NCBI RefSeq assembly: GCF_038595065.1
Contig: NZ_CP152003.1
Coordinates: 2,274,001 to 2,338,000, forward strand
Length of the DNA: 64,000 bases
DNA from: Sutcliffiella sp. FSL R7-0096
GTDB lineage: Bacteria; Bacillota; Bacilli; Bacillales; Bacillaceae_I
Direction of reading: 5' to 3'
Shown here: positions 63,981 to 64,000 of the stretch, piece after piece
How the letters are laid out: each line of letters starts with the position of its first letter
How positions within the stretch are numbered: the stretch's first letter is position 1
Program-made: the position numbers and the translations under genes
Notes under the pieces: model-generated
The model's input: the letters and a program-made list of their open reading frames with translations, nothing else
Databases searched by the model: none
Told to the model about the DNA's origin: nothing

Positions 63981-64000
63981 TGGTTACTGCATACCTTGAA

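Overview
The window looks like a chromosomal segment of an endospore-forming member of the Bacillaceae. Evidence: several small acid-soluble spore protein genes (sspP, sspO, sspN, tlp), a GerPA/GerPF-like spore protein, strong AGGAGG-type ribosome binding sites with many TTG/GTG starts, and a backbone order that matches, from memory, the Bacillus subtilis block sspP-sspO-citB-yneN-sspN-tlp-yneP-yneQ-yneR-plsY(yneS)-yneT-parE-parC. Accessory blocks interrupt this backbone, above all 0-22 kb, 30.4-44 kb and 50.5-63.6 kb.

Left part (0-22 kb). A formate/oxalate-type MFS carrier, a DUF2294 protein and a Cys-type FdhF/YdeP molybdoenzyme are followed by an IS110-family element, a tyrosine-recombinase remnant and, on the minus strand, a selenocysteine tRNA gene (selC) with its own promoter and terminator. 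Next come an APH-like kinase, an ATPase, a DUF429 protein, two GyrI-like proteins, a GntR-ABC operon and two low-complexity secreted proteins. At 17-22 kb lies the rest of the selenocysteine system: selB, selD, selA and a small SelW-like (Rdx) gene. Both selD and the SelW-like gene carry an in-frame UGA followed by a bacterial SECIS-like hairpin, so ordinary gene calling would truncate selD and miss the SelW-like gene. This is the most notable system here: SelC is charged with serine, SelA uses selenophosphate from SelD to make Sec-tRNA, and SelB delivers it to the UGA codons of SelD itself and of the SelW-like protein.

Middle part (22-50.5 kb). This holds the spore protein and citB block, a 13.6 kb accessory stretch (CapA, S9 peptidase, RND exporter, SGNH and HAD hydrolases, DUF2785, a frameshifted acetyltransferase, Nudix and others), then plsY, yneT and the topoisomerase IV genes parE-parC. 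Two copies of a 178-183 bp MITE-like element with perfect 8 bp target duplications flank yneT. A third, decayed copy lies at 54.4 kb.

Right part (50.5-64 kb). An isochorismatase-family hydrolase is followed by a stand-alone LAGLIDADG protein with a LexA-type box inside its promoter, a candidate structured RNA, a cupin, a TetR-controlled ABC exporter, an ECF sigma factor in tandem with a clpP paralogue, fumC, trhO, and an unusual protein that joins a helix-turn-helix domain to an F1-ATPase beta-like core lacking a working P-loop. Three copies of a GC-rich ~130 bp dispersed repeat are present at 33.7, 45.1 and 63.9 kb.
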